Below, piece after piece: positions 7,510 through 19,800 of a stretch of DNA of 35,086 nt. The DNA comes from Myxococcales bacterium (GTDB lineage Bacteria > Myxococcota_A > UBA9042 > JABWCM01). Position 1 is the first letter of the stretch; the number at the start of each line of letters is the position of its first letter. The notes under the pieces were generated by a model that was given only the letters and a program-made list of their open reading frames with translations, searched no databases and was not told where the DNA came from. Location: positions 1 through 35,086 of the forward strand of contig JABWCM010000025.1 in NCBI GenBank assembly GCA_013360285.1, read 5' to 3'. A program made the translations under genes and the position numbers.

Positions 7510-10266
7510 TTACCGTTTTTGGAGAAGTTGGCGAAGCACATACTGCAAGATACCACCATGGCGGTAGTAGTCCACCTCAACGGGTGTATCAATTCGGCAC
7601 AGAACTTCGAAGGTTTGGGTTGAGGTGCGGACAGTCAGCCTCTTTCGTGGTTTCAAATCAGTAGCTATGCCGCTGATAGTAAAGGTTTCTTCGCCGCTTA
7701 GACCCAGAGATGCCGCATTTTGGCCATCAATGAATTCCAACGGCAACACCCCCATACCGACCAAATTGCTGCGATGAATTCGTTCGAAACTCTCGGCAAT
7801 GACCGCTCGAACTCCGAGAAGCGCCGTACCCTTTGCCGCCCAATCCCGTGAGCTACCGGTTCCGTACTCTTTACCGGCAACAATGATGAGCGGAATGGCG
7901 TCCGCCTGATAACGCATGGATGCATCGTAAATGCTCATTTGTTCGTCGGTCGGCAAATGGCGTGTTACGCCACCTTCAACCCCAGGCACCAGCAAGTTTT
8001 TGATGCGGATATTCGCAAAAGTACCCCGCATCATCACTTCGTGATTTCCGCGCCGCGCGCCAAAAGAGTTAAAGTCCTTTGGGGCTACACCGTGGGCGAT
8101 CAAGTACTTTCCTGCCGGACCGCCGGCGGGAATGTTGCCCGCCGGTGAAATGTGGTCAGTGGTTACAGAGTCCCCAAGCAACGCTAGAACCCGTGCGTTC
8201 GTTATGTCGACAGGTTCAGTTGGCTCAGATGCAAGTCCATCAAAAAACGGCGGATTTCTAATATATGTACTTGCTTCATCCCACTTGTACTGGGTTTCCG
8301 TCGGAATAGGAAGGTTTTTCCACTCATTATCCCCAGAAAACACGTTCTGATACTGCTGACGGAATTGCGACTCCGTGACGGCGGTACTCATTGCTACGCT
8401 GATTTCATCCCGGGAAGGCCAGATGTCGCGTAAATAAGTAGGCGTTCCATCATTTGCATAACCGATTGGATCGGTTTCGAAATCGACGTCCATATGCCCA
8501 ACCAATGCGTAAGCAACCACAAGTGGAGGTGACGCAAGGTAATTTAAGCGGGTATGTGGGTTTACTCGTCCTTCAAAGTTGCGGTTGCCCGACAGAACTG
8601 CGGCTGCGACCAAATCTGATCGCTGTAGCCCTGACACGATGTTTTCCGGCAATGGTCCCGAGTTGCCGATACATGACGTACATCCGTAACCTACTAGCTG
8701 AAATCCGAGTTCATCCAGCGCTTCGGACACGCCGGCCCTTGCAAGATAATCAGTAACAACAGTCGAACCTGGTGCGAGGCTTGTTTTGACCCACGGCTTG
8801 GTACGCAGCCCCCGTGCAACTGCTTTTTGGGCCAACAAACCAGCGCCCAACATCACGCTGGGGTTGGATGTGTTGGTACAACTTGTTATCGCTGCGATTG
8901 TTACTGCTCCTTGTGGCATTTCAAAACTACTGTCGCCGGATTCTACCAGAGTGGTTTTGACGATGGCCGTTAGATCTGTCGAAGGTGATTCGCCATTCAC
9001 ATAAGCGTCAATTTTGTGAGGATCGGCGTCGGTTAACTTCGGTTGAAGTGCCGCAACCAGTGCTTTCCGAAATGACTTTTTTGATTCAGCAAGCGGTATA
9101 CGATCTTGTGGCCGTTTCGGGCCGGCTATTGACGGGACGACCGTGGACAAGTCCAATTCCACAACTTCAGTGAAAAGAGGTTCCGGGTTTTCCGGCAAAT
9201 AGAACAATCCCGTAGTTTTGCAATAGGCTTCGACCAGATTGATTACGTCCTCATTGCGGCCAGTAAACCTCAAGAAGTCCAGTGTTAACGCATCAATTGG
9301 AAAGAATCCGACCGTTGCCCCGTACTCCGGAGCCATGTTGGCAACTGTGGCTCGGTCGGCAACTCCTAGTTGGGCAATGCCTGGGCCGAAAAACTCAACG
9401 AATTTTCCGACCACTTTTTTTCGACGCAGGATTTCTGTAACAGTTAGGACAAGATCGGTCGCGGTGGCACCCGTTGGTAATTGACCAACCATACGAAATC
9501 CCACCACGTCAGGAATTAACATAGCAACGGGTTGTCCTAACATTGCGGCTTCCGCCTCAATGCCCCCAACACCCCACCCAAGAACACCGAGTCCGTTGAT
9601 CATGGTGGTGTGTGAGTCGGTTCCCACCAGTGTGTCCGGATAGGCCCACGTTTCGCCTTCCGGGTCCGTGTCTTGCAGAACAGCCTGCGCGAGGTACTCT
9701 AAGTTTACTTGATGAACAATTCCGGTTCCTGGTGGAACCACTTGAAAGCGATCAAATGCGGTTTGCCCCCAGCGCAAAAATTCGTAACGTTCAGTATTTC
9801 TTTCGTATTCTTTCCGTTTGTTCAGATCGAAAGCCTGCGACGTGCCGAAATAATCGACCTGTACAGAGTGGTCAATTACGAGATCGACCGGTTGTAGTGG
9901 ATTCACAAAAGCGCCGTTACCTCCCATGCGAACCACCGCTTCGCGCATCGCCGCAAGATCGACCACGACCGGAACACCTGTAAAATCTTGCAACAACACC
10001 CGCGCCGGCCTATACGCAATTTCGCGATCTGCGGCATTTTCGGGCCGCCAGGATGCAAGAGCTACGATATCTTCTTGGTTTACTGTGATTCCGTCTTCGT
10101 TACGAAGCAGATTTTCCAACAGTATGCGTAAAGAATACGGTAGACGATCGACATTGCCTATATTGGCTGTGCGCAGAGCCGTCAGATTGGCGATTCGGTA
10201 CGCTTTGCCTCCGACCATGAGGGTGGTATGGCTGTGAAAACTGTTTTTGCGCTTGGTTGACATCAT
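7510..10266 (-). CDS. acnA: Aconitate hydratase A
   Basis: This TCA-cycle and glyoxylate-pathway enzyme interconverts citrate and isocitrate through a 4Fe-4S cluster. The 918-residue length and order of motifs fit the AcnA/IRP1 type: [23 protein letters not shown] near 213, the three cluster cysteines in [11 protein letters not shown] (Cys463) and [13 protein letters not shown] (Cys529, Cys532), [13 protein letters not shown] near 690 and [11 protein letters not shown] near 795. Two ATGs in tandem (10266 and 10263) follow GAGGAG; the second has the better 6-nt spacing, giving 917 residues. The gene lies 70 nt downstream of gloA on the same strand and may be read from the gloA promoter. Nothing is truncated and no key residue is missing. 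Confidence 0.97.
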   Translation of the reverse strand: MMSTKRKNSFHSHTTLMVGGKAYRIANLTALRTANIGNVDRLPYSLRILLENLLRNEDGITVNQEDIVALASWRPENAADREIAYRPARVLLQDFTGVPVVVDLAAMREAVVRMGGNGAFVNPLQPVDLVIDHSVQVDYFGTSQAFDLNKRKEYERNTERYEFLRWGQTAFDRFQVVPPGTGIVHQVNLEYLAQAVLQDTDPEGETWAYPDTLVGTDSHTTMINGLGVLGWGVGGIEAEAAMLGQPVAMLIPDVVGFRMVGQLPTGATATDLVLTVTEILRRKKVVGKFVEFFGPGIAQLGVADRATVANMAPEYGATVGFFPIDALTLDFLRFTGRNEDVINLVEAYCKTTGLFYLPENPEPLFTEVVELDLSTVVPSIAGPKRPQDRIPLAESKKSFRKALVAALQPKLTDADPHKIDAYVNGESPSTDLTAIVKTTLVESGDSSFEMPQGAVTIAAITSCTNTSNPSVMLGAGLLAQKAVARGLRTKPWVKTSLAPGSTVVTDYLARAGVSEALDELGFQLVGYGCTSCIGNSGPLPENIVSGLQRSDLVAAAVLSGNRNFEGRVNPHTRLNYLASPPLVVAYALVGHMDVDFETDPIGYANDGTPTYLRDIWPSRDEISVAMSTAVTESQFRQQYQNVFSGDNEWKNLPIPTETQYKWDEASTYIRNPPFFDGLASEPTEPVDITNARVLALLGDSVTTDHISPAGNIPAGGPAGKYLIAHGVAPKDFNSFGARRGNHEVMMRGTFANIRIKNLLVPGVEGGVTRHLPTDEQMSIYDASMRYQADAIPLIIVAGKEYGTGSSRDWAAKGTALLGVRAVIAESFERIHRSNLVGMGVLPLEFIDGQNAASLGLSGEETFTISGIATDLKPRKRLTVRTSTQTFEVLCRIDTPVEVDYYRHGGILQYVLRQLLQKR

Positions 10267-10336
10267 TTACTCCTCATTTGAGCCGCACTTGCTACGCCCG
10301 ACACTACACCAACCACCTACGATGTGAAAAGGCGAA

Positions 10337-10771
10337 TCAATTGGCGGAGACGTTTTCGGAGACCATTTCAGGACCGATGCGTTTTCGCGAGGATTCGTCG
10401 ATCAATTCGATTTTATATCCGTCCGGATCCTCGACGAACGCAATAACCGTCGTCCCGTGTTTCATGGGACCTGGCTCTCGTGTTATTTTACCACCAGCGG
10501 CTTTTATATTATCGCACAGCCGATAGATATCAGAGACCCCTAGCGCGATGTGGCCAAAACCTGTTCCCAGATCGTAATGGTTCTGATCCCAATTGTGAGT
10601 GAGTTCAATCTCGGCGTGCTCAGGATTGGAACCGTAGCCCACGAACGCAAGCGTAAACCTTCCCGCGGGATAATCTTTGCGCGAAATCAACGACATACCC
10701 AGCACATGGGTGTAAAACGTCAACGAACGGTCGAGATCACCAACGCGGATCATGGAATGCAAGATACGCAC
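10337..10771 (-). CDS. gloA: Glyoxalase I (lactoylglutathione lyase)
   Basis: It converts the hemithioacetal of methylglyoxal and glutathione to S-lactoylglutathione in the cytoplasm. I choose a GTG start at 10771: GGAGGA lies 3 nt upstream, and the resulting N-terminus (M)RILHSMIRVGDLDRSL aligns with the usual GloA start. A longer frame to 10828 would put coding sequence across a TATAAT box. The 144-residue product has the family motifs VGDLDRSLTFYTHVLGM, FGHIALGVSDIY and AFVEDPDGYKIELI. Candidate metal ligands include the His near the N-terminus, Glu in AEIELT, His in FGHIA and Glu in KIELI. The C-terminal tail is somewhat longer than the E. coli protein. acnA follows 70 nt downstream. Confidence 0.92.
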   Translation of the reverse strand: MRILHSMIRVGDLDRSLTFYTHVLGMSLISRKDYPAGRFTLAFVGYGSNPEHAEIELTHNWDQNHYDLGTGFGHIALGVSDIYRLCDNIKAAGGKITREPGPMKHGTTVIAFVEDPDGYKIELIDESSRKRIGPEMVSENVSAN

Positions 10772-10790
10772 GGGTCCTCCATGAGAATTC

Positions 10791-10796
10791 ATTATA
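10791..10796 (-). promoter_or_regulatory. Candidate -10 box (TATAAT) of gloA
   Basis: A perfect TATAAT on the minus strand lies 19 nt before the GTG start of gloA. Transcription would begin near 10784, leaving a leader that just includes the GGAGGA ribosome site. The region 17-18 bp upstream (GGCTCA or TGGCTC) is a poor -35 match, so strength and regulation are uncertain. The giant gene's stop lies 71 nt further upstream. Confidence 0.4.
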
Positions 10797-10866
10797 GGGG
10801 ATGTATGGTGGAGTGAGCCACAGATCACTTTTAGGAAAGCACTGGGTGCCGGCCTTCGAACTTATC

Positions 10867-13800
10867 TTAATTTTCGGGCGGCGGTGGTGGCGGAATAAAG
10901 ATTTCGCGTACCCAAATCGTGTAGCCGGAGTAGTTATTGTCGCCACAGATAGAAAACATGTTTTGAGTATGGGCGGTTGATGTGCCGCCGCATTGTAACG
11001 AGGGCGTATCCACCAAGCCAGGGTACAGCTTGTTGACTCCTCCAGGGCCGTCGCTGCAGCCGAACCCCCAAGAAGATAAACAGGCCCCATTACCCTCCGG
11101 ATTGTCCCCACACAGCAAGGGCAAACCGTTAACCATCCAAACCCCTGCTACCTTTTGCATGGGGCCGCTCCAGCTCCATTGGGCGGATAACTCAGGCGAT
11201 ACGATATGGCCAAATCCTTGGTCGTCACACTTGAGCATTTGCTGCCCCCCGCTAAAAAACGCGTTGACCTGTTCTTCACTTAAATCATTGACTTTTGTCC
11301 ATCCTCCCCCGGCTGTCGTAAAGTCGCAGGCCGTATAGACCGCGTCGTCGGTACTGCCGCCGTTTGAATCGATCCAATAGTAGCCTATGCCCATGACTAC
11401 GGTATTTTGTGAGATCTCGTAACAGCTTTGCGCCGCCAGTGCTTGAGTCGAGCCGTCCGGCGGAATGGAACAAACGTCACAAGTATTGACACAGACTCCG
11501 TCGCCAGCCTGTCCTCTTCGGAATGTACCGCAACCCCTGCACCCAGCCTCGGCATCCCATTGGCAGGAAGCTGGCCCGCTCTGGCCCAAATGATATGCTT
11601 GCTCGCAACTCTGCTGATCGGTGTACTGTTGGCAGGCGTTACTGCCGCCGTACCCAGCGAACACGGTGCGGTTTGGATCGCCTTCGCACACGACGCTCGG
11701 CGCACATGTGTTGGTACATTGTCCATCCCCTTCGCGATATCCACCACAACCACGACATTCATCTGTTGCAAAGTCATACCAACAGGAAGCCGTCTCAGCA
11801 TTCCATGTGTGATGGAATGCCGCGAGGCATGAAGCCGGTTGACCGTTGTAGGTTTGGCAGGCATTGGAATACGGTCCTTTGACATACAGGGTTCTAGACG
11901 GATCGTTCTCGCAAACCGCAACCGGAGTGCCGCAGGTGTTGACGCACGCCCCGTCGTTTTCGTTCGAAAGACCACAACCGCGGCAATTACCGCTATCCGT
12001 GTCGTAGAAGCAAGATGAAACACCTTTGTTTCCCTTGTGGTACGCGAGTTCGCAGTTGGCTTGATCGTTATCAAACTTCTGGCACGAACTATCCAACATG
12101 TGACCCGCGTAAATGGTCCTTGTGGGATCACCGTCGCAGGTGGGTTGATCACAGTCTAGACATTCGCCGCAATCTACGGGACAATTTCCACAGGACTCTG
12201 GCGCATCGCAAGTGCCGTTTCCGCACGCGAAATCATCGCCTCCGTCCGTGGGGTCCGTTCCGTCTGCCAAAATCTCCTGTCCGTCCGTGCGCCCGCCGGC
12301 GTCGGTGTCGATCTGCGTTGGATCCGTACCAAAAGTTGCGATTTCGTCCCCATCTGCCAGATTGTCCCCGTCAGTATCAGGATTGTTCGGATCGGTTAAG
12401 GTCGTTAAGACTTCTTCGCCATCCAGCAAACCATCTCCGTCTGTATCGTCCACCAGCGGTTCGGTACCCAGGTCTTGCTCTTCTAAGTTAGTGAGCCCAT
12501 CGCTATCGTCGTCCAGATTCTCTTCGCCGCCTGCCAGTGGGTCAAACCCGTTGTTGACTTCGAACCCATCCAGCAGTCCGTCCTCGTCAGTATCAGGATC
12601 AAACGGATCAGTTTGGAGTAATGCCTCGTCGTCATCAGACAACCCATCTCCATCGGAATCCACCAGACACTCAATGGACAGAGATGGCTCGTGAGTACAT
12701 CCTTCCAGTCCACAGGAATCAACCGTACAAAAATCTCCGTCGTCACAACTATCGTCAAAGTATGAGCAACCAAAGTTTGTGTCGCAGTAATCCAACGTGC
12801 AATTATCGGCGTCGTCACAGTCGACCGCGTCAAACATGCATCCGAGTACTGTGTCGCAACTATCCATTGTACATGCATCGCCGTCGTCACAAATCAACGG
12901 TTCGGTGCCCTGACAGCCCAAGTCAGCGTCACACAAGTCGTTTGTACACGCATCACCGTCGTCGCACAGGTCTGGGTTGTTGATGCATCCGATATCTGGG
13001 TCACAGCTATCCGTTGTACAAATACTGAGATCGTCGCAATCGACGGCTTCGTGGCTGCAACCCACTTCCGGATCACAAATGTCCGTGGTGCACGCGTTGT
13101 TGTCGTCACATGGATTGCCACCCATAACCGACAGGACTTGAATATCGTCGACAAACCATCCCACGATGTCCTCAGGTCCGCAACATCCGTCTCCGGTGTT
13201 ATAAACGAATCGGATTCTTGCCGTTGTCGACCCGAGTTCAGTGGGTATTTCGACTGAAACCGGGATCCATTGTTGCTGGATAGACCACACCGGATCCGAC
13301 GACGAAATCAACACAGCCCAAGACAATCCACCGTCCGGAGAGTATTCAACCTGCTCGGCGTCGAACCCTCCGCTTTCGTTCGACTGGTAAGTTAAGAACG
13401 ACAACGAACCGCCTCCAGATGTGTTTAAAATGGGACTCGTCAACGCGCTAAATTCATAGCCCAATGTACCACCGTTGTTTGGTGTTCCGTATACCGTTGT
13501 GCCGAAGTCCACGGGTGCAAAACCACCAGACGCAGTTGTAAGTTGCCATCCGATGACGCTGCTATTTAAGGTCTCCGTTGTCCAATCAAGTGCTCCGGAT
13601 TCGAAGTCTTCGAAGAAGTCACCGCCGCTACCCACAGCGTAACACCCAAACCCCGGATCGCACGCATCTTGCGAACAGGCATTGCCATCGTCGCAGTCGA
13701 TGGGTGTGTTGATACAGCCGAGTTCCGGATCACAGGAATCTACAGTACATGCGTCGTTGTCATCGCAGTCGTTCGGTACATCTGAACACACCATCACTTT

Positions 13801-16800
13801 GTTGCCTACACATACGCCGTCAGTGCAGGCTGTCGTACCGCTGCAGACCTCGCCGTTATTGCAATATGGTTTGTTGCACAACCGGCATTCGTTTACGCAA
13901 CCGGCTGTGTTCCAACCTGTGCCCGATTCGTTTCGATCATTACAACCGTAGCACTGCTGGCCTTCCTCATCCCAGGCGCACGACGCGACTCCCGATTTCC
14001 CCATGTGGTAGGCCTTTTCACAATCTTCTTTGTTGTTGAAGTCAAAACAACCACTTTCGTAAGGACCGGGTTTATAAATCGTGCGGCTTGGGTCACCTTC
14101 GCAAATTGGTTGCGGGGAGCATGTATCCGTACAGACACCATCGTCTTGATTTTCTTTACCGCATCCTCGGCAGTCGTTGGCGGTGAAATCATACCAGCAG
14201 GATGTCGGATTTGGGCCGTAACCCCAATGATATGCTTTCGCGCAATTGACGGGGTCGTTGGCGTACGTGTGACATGGACTATCGTACATCGTACCTACAA
14301 AAATGGTACGGCTGGGGTCATTGGGACACGGCGGCGCCGGGGCATCTGCGGTGACACACGTGTTGACACATTGTGTGTTTCCGCCATTGGTGTTTCCTGG
14401 TCCGCAACCATAACAGCCGCTGCCGAACCAGTGACAAGTGGTCGCTCCGTGTTGTCCGACGTGATAAGCAGTCAGACAGGTCGCTTCGTCAGTAATCGTA
14501 TCACACGCGTTGGCATTGGGTCCGCCTACAAAGAAAGTGCGAGTTGGGTCTGCACAGGTTGGTACTTCGCACAGTGGGCAAGGACCACAATCCACCTCAC
14601 AGTTACGACAATGATCTTCTCCGTCGCATGTTCCGTTGCCACAGTAGACGTCGTCCGTGCCGTTGAGCGGATCCGTACCGTCGATATTGACCTCTTCCCC
14701 GTCAGTTCGCCCTCCGTCATCCGAATCGGAGTCCGCGGGATCGGTGCCGTACGTAATCACTTCGTCGCCGTCACTCAGGCCGTCGTAGTCGCCATCTGGA
14801 TTAAGCGGGTCGGTGGTTGGGCCATATGTACCGTTGATTTCCTCGGCGTCGGTTAAACCATCGTCGTCAGTATCGGGGTTGTTGGGATCCGTGCCGGCGG
14901 CTTGTTCTGCTAAATTGTCGAGTCCATCGTTATCTGGATCATTTCCTCCATCGCCGGGATTTAGAGGATCAAAACCATTTGCAACTTCAAATCCGTCCAA
15001 CAACCCGTCGTCGTCTGTGTCTGGATCGTTTGGATCCGTGCCATAGTTGGGTTCTTGGGTGTCAGAAAGCCCATCTTCATCGGAATCAACGGCATCGCAA
15101 TTGATCTCCAGCGCGACGTTGTCGAGGAAAATACCTTGACCGCTGTTGCTTGAAGAATTCTGCGTGTCAAAGAACCATCGGAAACGAACCGTTTTTCCTT
15201 GGAACGCGTCCAAAGAAACAACTTGTTTTCGCCAAATCTGTTGCGGACCTTGCGCAAAATAAGTTTGTTGCGTCCATACCTCAGTCGAAATGTCCGGAAG
15301 ATTTGGCCCCTGAACCTCATCTACAAACAGCGTTAACTTATCATAAAAGGTGTCTATGTGAAGGCGGGCTCGGAAGACAAGTCGACTACCCTCATAATCG
15401 GCAAGCTCCATGTATGGAGTTGAAGCACTGCCATTCGTTGTGCCGTTGTTGTAGTTTAACGTTGCCGTATTTCCATAGTACAGAGCGTTCGGCGCCGAGA
15501 ACGCCAATCCCGTTGTAAATACCTGCCATTTAGAAAAGTCGTTGTTGTTTTGAACGACGAAATCCGACGCAGTGTCAAAGTTCTGAGCATAGTCTTCCAC
15601 CAGGCAACACTCAGGCGTTTGCTCGAACATGTAACTACAAACACCTTCCGAACAGCCATCAATTGTACAATCATCGTTGTCCGAACAGTTCATTGGTGTA
15701 AAAACACATCCCGTGGTGGAATTACACGTGTCGGTTGTACACAGATCGTTGTCGTTACAGACAGCCGCAGTGAATTTACACCCTGTGAGCGGATCACATG
15801 AATCGGTAGTGCATGCGTTGTTGTCGTTACAAATGATTGGGTTAAAGACACACCCAAGCGTCGGGTCACATGAATCCGTGGTGCATGCCGTGCTGTCGTT
15901 ACAAACAAGGAACGTGTTCAGACATCCTATTTCGCCTCCGCATGTATCAGTGGTACACGCAGTCGCATCGGCACAGTCGGAATCCTCCGTGCAGGGAGTT
16001 TCCGGACATGAAGCGGTGATCAAGATATCGTCAACATATGTCCCCTGCCCGCTGTTGCCAATTCCGTCGACAGAGTTAAAGAAGAACTCCAACTGCACGG
16101 TTTTGCCTTTGAATCCGTCGAGAATGACCTCTTGCTCGCGCCATTGCGAAGGACCACCGCCGTTAATATAACTTTGTTTGGTCCATACTTCTGTTGTGCT
16201 CCCGCCTAAAACCTTAACGCGAACACGTAGTTGGTCGTATGACATGGTGTGTTCGGTATCCATCCATACCCAGAAAGTCATCCGGTTGCCGTCGCGATTA
16301 GGCAACGTGATCAGCGGCGATCGGGCCGTTCCGCTGGTTGTCCCACAGTTGAAGTTGTTCGTTGCAAGATTTCCATACCACAACGCGGCGGGTTCGGAGT
16401 GTTTCTGACCGGTCGTTCGAACTTGCCACGTACAGCCGCCGCCACCACCCTCAAAGGTGTAGCCTGCGTTGTCGATACCGCTGAACGGTTCGTCGTAGTT
16501 GGAAATTGCGCAGCAGAATGGGTCAGGGTCTTGCTCAAGTACACAACCATTTTCATCGCATACTTTGATAACGCATGTGTCGGCTTTTTTCGGATCGGTG
16601 AGGAAGATGAAAATCTCCTCGTAGTCAGTTAACGTATCGCCGTCAGTGTCCGGATTTTTGAGGTTCGTTCCGTATTGGACCTCTTGGTTATCCAACAGAC
16701 CTTCACTATCAGTATCGGTCGACAATGGGTTGCTGCCGTATGTGTTGACTTCCGTTCCGTCGGACAACGTATCGCCGTCACTGTCTTTTACCAACGGATT

Positions 16801-19800
16801 GGTGTTGTGTGTGTTGACTTCTGCACCATCACCCAGTCCATCGGCGTCGGTATCAAAGACCTTCGGATTTGTTCCCAGTCCCAATTCGATATTGTCGTTC
16901 AATCCGTCATTGTCTGTGTCGACTTTTGTTGGGTTTGTTCCGTGTGTATTGACTTCCAGCCCGTCAGACAACGTGTCGCCGTCGGTATCTGGATTGTTTG
17001 GATTGGTGTTGTTTTGTTGTTCCTTTAAGTTAGTAAGGCCGTCGTTATCAGGATCCAATAAGCCGTCACCGGGCACCAGCGGATTGAGCCCATTGTTGAT
17101 TTCGAATGGATCCGTCAATCCGTCGTTGTCAGTGTCAACCAACAATGGGCTTGTGCCGTGAGTGTTGACCTCCGCGCCGTCCGTTAATGTGTCATTGTCG
17201 GTGTCGTTGTCCAACGGATGTGTACCGGCCGACTGTTCCCCGAGATTATCCAATCCGTCGTTGTCAGGATCTTGCCCTTCTTGACCTGGAACCAGCGGGT
17301 TAAAGCCATATGTCACTTCAAATCCATCCAAGAGCCCGTCGCCGTCGGTGTCGGAGTTGAGTGGATCTGTTTGCGTTGTCAGCACTTCTACGCCGTCATT
17401 GACCCCGTCATCGTCGGTGTCGGTATCGTTGGGGTTGGTACCAAGGGTCACCTCTGTTTCATCAACCAACCCGTCTTTATCTGCGTCGTACTGAAATACG
17501 ACGCCGTTTGATTCAATACCCTCGCAGGTTACGACAACCGGCCCAGACGTGGATACGGGTGCTTTTACAACCAATTTGATCTTGGATGCGCTGGTAATGT
17601 TGGCTGTTATTCCGTTAAATGTAACCGTATTATTATTGGCCAACGGTTCCATAAACTTACCGAATATTTCTACCGTATCGTTTGCGGCGCCAATCATTGG
17701 ATTGATTTTCACGATTTCCGGGTCGTTTACTGCCGGCAAGATTGTAACCACGACTGGAGCGGATTCCAACGCGTTGTCGCCAAAATCGTAAGCGGTAGCA
17801 ATCAGGGTGACTTCGATCGAGGTAGCAATGTTTGGCAGGGGAATGACACCGGTAAATGGTGCCTTTGTGTCTGTTACGGTGATATCTAGTGTTCCGTCCT
17901 CTGAGAACGCGTGGATTTCAACCTTTTTGACTGCCGTTTCGTCAACGGCATTAACACCAACGCCCAAGGCGTCTAAGCCAAACAAGGCTATACTTGGCAA
18001 AATATCAACCAACTGAGATGGATTGGTCACCTGGGTAAAAACCCCGCCCGTTTCTTGCGCCATTTGAGACAGAATCGTGGAGGAAGCACTCGCACCCACC
18101 GCAAAAGTATTGACAATAATTCCGCCGTCTTTGGCGCGGGTGAGTTCGGCGGTCGGAGCGGTTGCGGAGCCGTCAGACATGAACAATTGAACGGGAATGG
18201 CGCTTCGACGGCCATTTAGGCCCACCAACTCGTTGGTCGCTACTTGCATTGCGGCTACAAAGTTTGTTCCACCGCTGGGGCCGCCGGACAAAATTAAGTT
18301 CAGGGCAGCCTCGGCTTTGGAGAAATCATGGGTTAACGCCTGCCGCAGAAATGCGTTGGATTCAAATTCCACAACACCGACTTTCGTTGTCGTTGAATCC
18401 AAAAAGTTTAACAGTTCTTTTGCAGCCACAATCTCCGCTTTGAGAATGCTGTCCACGATCCCATCGCCGTCGACGTCCGCTCCGGACGAGTCTCCCGCGC
18501 TTCCGGAAGAGTCAACTACGATCATGACGTCGCTCGGGCCAACGGAAATGATCGATGCGTTTGTCGGTGACGTAATCGTACAAACCGTAGGGCCAATCAA
18601 ATCATCAAGGCGAGTCGGTAGAATTTCTGCCGTGTTTGTTTGGCCGATAGTGTCGGTGGCAACTGCGCGAATTGAAACAGGTTGACCTCCAACGCCAGAT
18701 GGGATCTGTCCGGTACCGGTGTAGGGCGCGGACCCGTCGATTCCGACGGAAGTGTCGTCAATGAAAAACTCAACTTTCGTGACGCCAAGATCGTCGGAAG
18801 CGTTCGCGGTGATCGCTACTGTCGTTCCCTCTTTTAGCTGTGCGGCCGCAGACGGTGCTGTTACAGAAACGGTGGGTAACGCGTCATCAATAATAGTGTA
18901 ACTTAACGTGGCAGTTTGTGCAGTTTGATTTTGGGTATCGCGTGCCTTGAGGAACACCGAAATTGGATTCGTTACTTGATCTGCTTGGGGGACGACATAT
19001 GTAAAGTTAAACGGCGCCTGGGTACGGGTTTGCACGACAGCTCCGTTTACAACCAAATCAACTTGCACCCCAACGTCGTCCGATGCTGTTGAATTGAACG
19101 CTACACTTGTGCCTTCGATAAGATTCGAACCGCTGAGAGGTGCTGAAGTAAGCGTAATAGTGGGTGGCTGATCGGGAACGACATTAATATTGACTGATCC
19201 TGTTCCGATATTACCGGCGGGGTCCACGGCATTTGCGGTAAATGTCAACGGTGTTGTTCCGCCGTCGGCGTAATTTGTGGGAATAAAGTAGTTTGCGGCG
19301 AATGGTGCAGCGCTGTCTGTCGCAAATACAGCGCCGTTTACAAGAAATTCAACCGACTTGACACTTACATTGTCTGTTGCGTTGACGGACACGTTTACGG
19401 TTGTTCCCTCAATCAACTGTGCATTCGCTGCAGGTGCAGTGACCGAAACCACAGGCAATGTTGTGTCTTTGATAACGGTAACATTGACCGCGCTTGATGT
19501 TGTCATGTTTCCCGCAGTGTCTACTGCGCGCGCAGAAATAGCGACGGTATCGCTTCCGGCGGGCTTCAGGACGCTAACTGAGGCGGAGTATGGAGCGGCG
19601 TAATCGGTTGAAATAATTTGTCCATTAGACAAAAACTCCACCCTATTGATCCCGAGATCATCGGTGGCTGTGGCGGAGACACCGAATAACGCTCCCTCGA
19701 ATACAGACAGCCCTGCTATCGGGGCAGTTAGCGTTACAGTGGGAGGTTGATCAATCGGCACTAACGCAGAAATATCCACAACTTGACCGTGAGATGTCAT

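Noticed and set aside
12230-17475. Short repeated DNA words (such as gtcggtatc/gtcgtc runs) resembling a CRISPR or satellite array
   Set aside because: They are codons of the TSP3 and CTDC protein repeats, diverged at the third base, with no constant repeat-spacer spacing.
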